Below, one piece after another: positions 58,790-64,000 of a stretch of 64,000 nucleotides of DNA. The DNA comes from Macropodus opercularis (taxonomy: Eukaryota; Chordata; Actinopteri; Anabantiformes; Osphronemidae). The stretch lies in NCBI GenBank assembly GCA_030770545.1, contig CM061091.1:4532501-4596500 (forward strand), written 5' to 3'. A program made the translations under genes and the position numbers. The notes beneath the pieces are model-generated. The model ran no database searches, was not told the origin of the DNA, and saw nothing but the letters and a program-made list of their open reading frames with translations. Numbering within the stretch: the first letter of the stretch is position 1; every line of letters starts with the position of its first letter.

Positions 58790-59000
58790 CACAGGAAACA
58801 GATTTAATTATGCTCCTGGTAACAATGCTTTGTCCTTACAGCGGCTGACATCGCTGTTGACAAAGGCCGCCGCTGCATTCTAATCAGGAAACAAAATGCC
58901 GTGGAGCGCCCCAAAGCCCTGGCGGTGGATCATTAGCCAAGCACCTCCCAGGATCCAGGGAAAACAGCAGAGAGTACGGCGCTGACATACAGTACCACAC
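58790..59000. promoter_or_regulatory. Candidate conserved element with two SOX-type words
   Basis: TTTAATTATGC near 58803, a SOX-type ACAATG (58822-58827) and ACAAAGG (58860-58866), then CTAATCAGG near 58880 and GGATCATTAGCC near 58927. Moderately GC-rich between the motifs and repeat-free. Confidence 0.38.
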
Positions 59001-60615
59001 CATCAGGCAGACAGAGCTTGCTTTCCACCCTGGAGACTAAGGTTCAACAAGGAGCGAGGGGAGGAGAGAAGCTGACCAACTGATAGACAGACAGAGCGAC
59101 AGCCACGTTGCCCTGCCTGGCCGTCCCACCAGGGCTGCGCCTAATAAGGGGCCTGACAGGCTGCAGCTGGGTCCTGCCTAACGAAGGCGGGGACATTAGC
59201 GGGGCTCTACGTCTGTCTCATTAAAAGACATCAACCCACCTTGATATCCACACACACGCTGTCCACTTGCATGACAGCTCGGCATGCCACCAGCCAATGA
59301 GGGAGGGCAGCGCTGGGACGCTGCCGGGCAGGTGATGGGAGGAGTTGTTGACATTACAGCATGGGTAGGGACAGGGGTCAAATGTAAGGGTGACCCCTGT
59401 CTCAGGGACAGTGATGACCTCGTTAGGGGCCGCTGACAAAAGGAGGACCGGCGGGGTGTCACCGCTGTCATCGTCTACACGGGTTGGCTGACATCACAGC
59501 CTCTCCTAGCTGCGGCGCACACCACTTCTCTATGACTAGTCTGTACTGCTGACACAGGGACACTCGCTAATGAGCATCAAAGGGCCTGTCCTTCAACTGG
59601 TAATGAGGACAGGTGACGACAATATCACATAATAACAGCGACCGGAACATGAGTCTGGACAGTGGAGGCCAGAACAGTACGAAAAAGACAAGTAGAGAAT
59701 TTAGAGTTATCTCTTTTAAAACCTCAAATGCACGGAATGATGCAAAAGCACATTCTCAAAGAGGACTTTCACAGCTTTTAAACAAAATTCATAATGCTAG
59801 TGAAAATGTAGTGCACACGTTTCCAGCAGGGCTTTAGAATTATGCAAAATGGTCCCAGTGCAGCAGTATTATGGGCCCCTAGTCTCAACCCAGTATTATA
59901 TATTCGGTTCCAGCAGCTTTCTCTGCAGGTCTCCAGAGCGCGGTTTAAGAGGAGGCTGAATAGAGTGATGAAGTGCGGGTCACACGTCTGTTTGATCCAG
60001 TGATAACGAGGGGGCTGAAGAAATAATCTATCAGCAATAATCCCTGACTCAGGAGACACCTCTGAAACACACACTTCCGCGCAAGCACACATATGACAGA
60101 TGCATGCGGAGACACACATCCGACACGCACACCGATCACCATATTCAGCAGGCCTTCATTATCACTATAATGTGAAGCAGGGGAGCCTGCAACCAAAATG
60201 ACCAATTATTCAGCATCAAGTATATCACCCGACATTCACTCACTGGGATTTATTACCATAAGATACCAGGTCAGTGTAAACGACTAAACTGGAAGCAGAC
60301 GAGCAGACAGATAATGCTTTTTATTGTTTAGAGAGGTACAGGCACAGAATACGGCTTCACTGGGACCTTGCAGCGTCTCGGCTAAAGCGGGAGCCCGTAA
60401 AAGCTCACAGGAGAGGTTATCAAGGAAAAGATGCCATACTCTACACACATAAATCATTTATAATGTGTACCATAACACTTCCCTCTCGTCTTTAGTCACA
60501 GTGAAGAGTAGGTTCCCATCCCCTACTTGGGTCCGTGTAAAGACAATCATGTATCCATTTACATTTCCCAGAAAGGAATATGGAGATGAGCAGGAGAGTC
60601 AGCAGGGGGTTGGTG

Positions 60616-60640
60616 ACACACACACGCACACACACACACA
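60616..60640 (+). repeat. (CA)n microsatellite
   Basis: 25 bp of alternating AC with one CG interruption. Confidence 0.93.
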
Positions 60641-61846
60641 TAGAGGGGCACAGACACATGCACTCACAGACACAATCACAAATGTATTTGCCTTGCTATG
60701 CTGTCACAATCAGGACATTGTGAACTATCACAGATTTAGATTAGAAGCTGTCAGCTGTTTTCGTTGCAGCCACTGTTCACAAATGAAAGGCTGAGGCGAA
60801 ACGAATGAACAAAACAACATCCTAATGGTTGTTTATACAGTGGAAACATGAAGCAATTTTGGCTGATTATCGGGACAATGTCTGCCATTGACGCCATTGT
60901 TAGTGTACAGACTGGAGCAAAAAAAAAGAGAGAGAGACTGATTGAGAACAAAGCAGACACAGCTGAACCCATCATCTTTTATTCATTACATAAATGACAT
61001 TTTAACAAGAGAAAATTCCTCATTATTGCTTCATTATACTGTATTAGATCTCTGTCTAGCAGATTGATAGAGTAATAGTGCTTTTATGAATATCAATATG
61101 TTTAGACAGGAGGCTTGTGAAGACCTCAGCCAAGGTCAAAGCTATATGTTTTGACAACACAAACCATGATAACTCAGTAGGGTCAACATAAAGAGGAAGT
61201 GATATGAGTTCAAAATCATTTTGGTTTCAAATTATAGGAATACAATAATTGGTTATTGTTGTTATCCTTGTCTCTCTTTTGTCTAAATTGTAAATATCAG
61301 TCATATACTATGACAACACTGTGTAACATATGCAACAACAGCACTAATCTCAATCTAGCGCCGCTTCCAAACAGCTAAATTGCCGTCATCTAGGTGTAAT
61401 AAAGAAAATCCCAGCAGTCACGTCACATGCAGTCAGAAATGGGAGACTGGGCTCAACTTTAGAGCTGCACTTTTTTAGGTCTGTTAGTCGCTGGCTTGAC
61501 AATGATGCAGTAGTTCAGTTTTCAGATCACACTGTGACTAACTTTAGCATAATTACTTTTTGCAGCACATTTGTGTCACGTTAGCCTAAATAATATTTAG
61601 AAATTGTATTGTTCTTACAGTTGTCTTGAAAATAAATGGCATAAAGAGGTTAGATTATGTGTTAGAGATTATTGTAACAGGTCCAGTGACTGAGATCACA
61701 ATACAGTAAATGTCTGAATACAGAATGAGGCATTAATGGAAAGCGTGGTTACGTTGGCCTCCATGCTAAAGAAGCATTACACTTACTCAAAAAGGAAGCT
61801 GGAAATGTTAATGTTTATGCATCGGAGTATACTCACTCTTACAGGG

Positions 61847-61852
61847 GTGTGT

Positions 61853-61883
<31 letters not shown>

Positions 61884-61887
61884 GGGG
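61847..61887 (+). repeat. (TG)n plus poly-G compound repeat
   Basis: About 20 bp of alternating TG run directly into 21 consecutive G (61867-61887). The G run is likely to vary in length and may be inexact in the assembly. Confidence 0.95.
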
Positions 61888-62104
61888 CTCACATATATGC
61901 AGAAAAACACAAACACAGCACATATTTTTTTCCACCTAACCAACCTCAACTCGGGATGTTATCTCAAATAATTACCGGTGGCCTCTCCCTTTCCCTAGCG
62001 GTGGCTGCTTGTGAGCGAGTAGGTCACAGTGGAGGGTCCGCTCTAGGAGGAAGCTCGAGTGTTAGCGGAGATGATAGTGTGGGTGGGGGTGGGACTGTGG
62101 AAGA

Positions 62105-62395
62105 TCTGAGACTGGCCTCCTATGGCCCTGGCAACAGCTCTTAATTAACCACCCAGGTATTCCTGAGCCTCACGGCCCACTGCCCGGCTGGCCATATGGC
62201 TGGAGCTGCGCCATTGCCATAATTGCCAGGGGAAACACTGCATCAAAAAGAGCTCAGCCAACATAAAGCTTGTGTAAATTATTTTTAATGGTTCCCTTCT
62301 GGCAGGAGCACGTGTTTGTCATCTCAAAAAGAGCGGCCGAGCGATTTAGTTGCCCTTGACCCCTCTTTTCTATGCACTTGCTCCCTGTTTGACGG
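62105..62395. promoter_or_regulatory. Candidate conserved non-coding element
   Basis: Palindrome TTAATTAA (62141-62148), CCATTGCCATAATTGCC near 62211, GCATCAAAAAG near 62240 and GTAAATTATTTTTAATGG near 62274. Repeat-free. Confidence 0.38.
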
Positions 62396-62489
62396 TGTGA
62401 CCTGTCTACCTGGTTCTAGCTGGTGTCATACACACACACAGCCATTAGCGCTGTTAGGAAGCAACCCCATTCTCCCCGACTGCTTGAGT

Positions 62490-62905
62490 GAGTTGTTATA
62501 ATGCGCGCAGAAAAAGGCATTTATCTTCGCGCCCGCAGCCACTTTAGTATGACTCACTGATGTTGTATTTAATTATTGGTCACTACATTCCCTTAAATCT
62601 AACACATTAAATTGTAACATACAGGCTAAGTATGCCCTCTTTTTGTAAATGTAATATTAAAGAACAGGTGGCGCAAAACATCATTAATTAATTACTTTAA
62701 AAAGTGCACTGCCTGTATTTTATATTTCATTGAAAGCCACTTGCAGTCACTAATCACAATCTCACCTCACATGTGTCTGTAGCTGGCAGCCATGTTGACT
62801 TTGCCATTACAAGAAAGAAGAAAATGGAGCAGAGATTATGATTTGGCCTTCGGTTGGTAATTACCTAATATGTTGTTCTAATGGCCTTCTCGTCACCCCG
62901 CGGAC
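62490..62905. promoter_or_regulatory. Strong candidate conserved non-coding element
   Basis: A 12-bp ATTAATTAATTA (62683-62694), the perfect 10-bp palindrome GGTAATTACC (62856-62865), and TTAATTATTGG with a reverse CCAAT near 62570. Also contains CACTAATCACAATC near 62748. The highest local density of TAATTA words in the window. Confidence 0.41.
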
Positions 62906-63169
62906 GAGGATCTCTAAAGGGATGAACATTGTGGCTACGCTGGTTCAGTGCCTGTCCTTTCGTCTCTCCTTCGTCCAACCTCACACCCTCCCTTGCCTTC
63001 TGTCTCTTTCTCTTTCTGTTTGGATTGCTAATCGTCCCAGGAGGGACAAAGTAGCAGCTCATTGCAGTTTCCCGCTTGTGTTATTTTTGACCATCGTTCT
63101 TGTACAAGGATGTTGTTGTGAAGAAAGAGAGGAGGGGGGCGAAGCGTTCTGTGGCCTCTGAGGTGGGTT
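62906..63169. other. Unique non-coding DNA
   Basis: Pyrimidine-rich stretch at 62955-63025, then purine-rich DNA near 63122-63140. No exon recognised. Confidence 0.42.
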
Positions 63170-63385
63170 AAGACTGCTGGCTTTTCCCTGTCTAGTGGCT
63201 ATTCACAATATGTCAGGAACACAGGACATTTCCATGCCCCAGCTCCCCCTCTGTTAGTCTCACGCCAGGCCATTGGTGAGCTGTTTTTTTAAGGAAGCGG
63301 CTAGCAATCTGGTCGGAGCGACCTCACATCTGCCCCGCTAATGAGAAGGCTGGCCTCCTCCCAATTCACCTCCCTAAACACTGTC
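63170..63385. promoter_or_regulatory. Candidate conserved non-coding element
   Basis: Repeat-free block with ATTCACAATATG near 63200, CCATTGGTG near 63271 and GCTAATGAGAAGG near 63337. Fewer motif cores than the two blocks to its left, so the call is weaker. Confidence 0.28.
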
Positions 63386-64000
63386 CTTACCCACACGGGT
63401 CACGTCCTCCAAGGAACACAATACAACGTACACACGTACACAGAGGTAGAGACATGAATATATACAAACACAAGCACAGAATCACCGACATGCACATACG
63501 CAAGCTGATCTGAAAATCCATGCATGTACAAACACGGCGTGCACAGGCGCAAGCAACACAAAGCATCACAATATTAGTTCATACTAATCTGGATCAACTG
63601 CACATAAGTTTGATTTATTCTAAATTTAACCTAAAATGAATCCTGACCTTAAATCTACAGTGTTTCAAGGCAGAATCTACTTCCTAAACTGGTCCTCACA
63701 AACGTCGAAGTACACACACAGCCACAAACACAAGTAATCGACCCCTCTCTAACCCAACTGTCTTATTCAAACACAGATCATAAACCTCAGAAAAAACACC
63801 CACAAACAAACACACAGGCTCAGCTACTCCTTGGTCCAAACTCTAACTTAATGACTTGCTTGATGTTTAGTACCACACATAGTGCAGTTGAGTGGAAATG
63901 AAAGCATAATTGCCACCATAGCTCCAACACATACTGAAAATAATACACACATGCATTCATGCATTTAACCGCATCATCAGCCCACTCACTTGACGACATC
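63386..64000. other. CA-rich low-complexity tail
   Basis: Irregular ACAC/ACAA-rich sequence at 63420-63560 and 63710-63820 interspersed with unique DNA. This explains a Cys/Met-rich reverse-strand open frame at 63387-63569. No gene recognised up to the window edge. Confidence 0.55.

Larger units (their letters stand above)
59001..62104. other. Unique DNA with two microsatellites
   Basis: A CA run lies at 60616-60640 and a TG/poly-G compound repeat at 61847-61887. 59540-59640 (TAATGAGCATCAAAGG) and 60990-61090 are short repeat-free candidate segments. Most of 60960-61730 is AT-rich single-copy DNA. No gene seen. Confidence 0.42.

Overview
The window looks like non-coding DNA from a bony (teleost) fish. 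The evidence is vertebrate-style composition, many CA/TG, TA and mononucleotide microsatellites, no compact genes or operons, and one interspersed element (about 20925-21756) with the wording of a repeat I know from many percomorph-type fish genomes. I found no credible protein-coding exon on either strand. The longest open frames (216 aa at 26114-26764, 193 aa at 22379-22960, 163 aa at 13557-14048) lie in pyrimidine- or TG-rich DNA and resemble no family I know. The simplest reading is a gene desert or a very large intron.

Layout. 1-17.1 kb: unique DNA with several AT-rich blocks carrying homeodomain-type cores. 17.1-21.8 kb: a complex repeat locus made of a TA microsatellite, a satellite of about 29-bp units (roughly 85 by length), three copies of a ~320-bp module inserted among those units, a 200-bp higher-order repeat, and an interspersed fish element splitting the right end of the array. 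21.8-31.9 kb: unique DNA with a tRNA-derived SINE relic near 25.0 kb and a few regulatory-looking blocks. 32-64 kb: the densest run of regulatory-looking blocks, strongest at 46.7-48.8, 51.5-52.0, 57.2-57.5 and 62.1-62.9 kb, separated by simple repeats, G-runs and quadruplex-prone tracts.

The most unusual content is the repeat locus. Each ~320-bp module contains a 72-nt stretch that folds by hand into a complete tRNA cloverleaf: 6/7 acceptor pairs, 4-bp D stem, 5-bp anticodon stem, 5-nt variable loop and 5-bp T stem. It has a full match to a degenerate pol III A-box and a one-mismatch B-box. A tRNA-like sequence has therefore been captured and amplified inside a minisatellite.

How to read the regulatory calls. 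Entries called 'candidate conserved non-coding element' rest on composition and motif content only: no simple repeats, AT-rich cores, TAATTA/ATTA, SOX, POU, TCF/LEF, PBX or GATA-like words. Single short motifs occur often by chance in 64 kb. Cross-species alignment, which I could not run, would decide each one. I could not identify the target gene or the locus.
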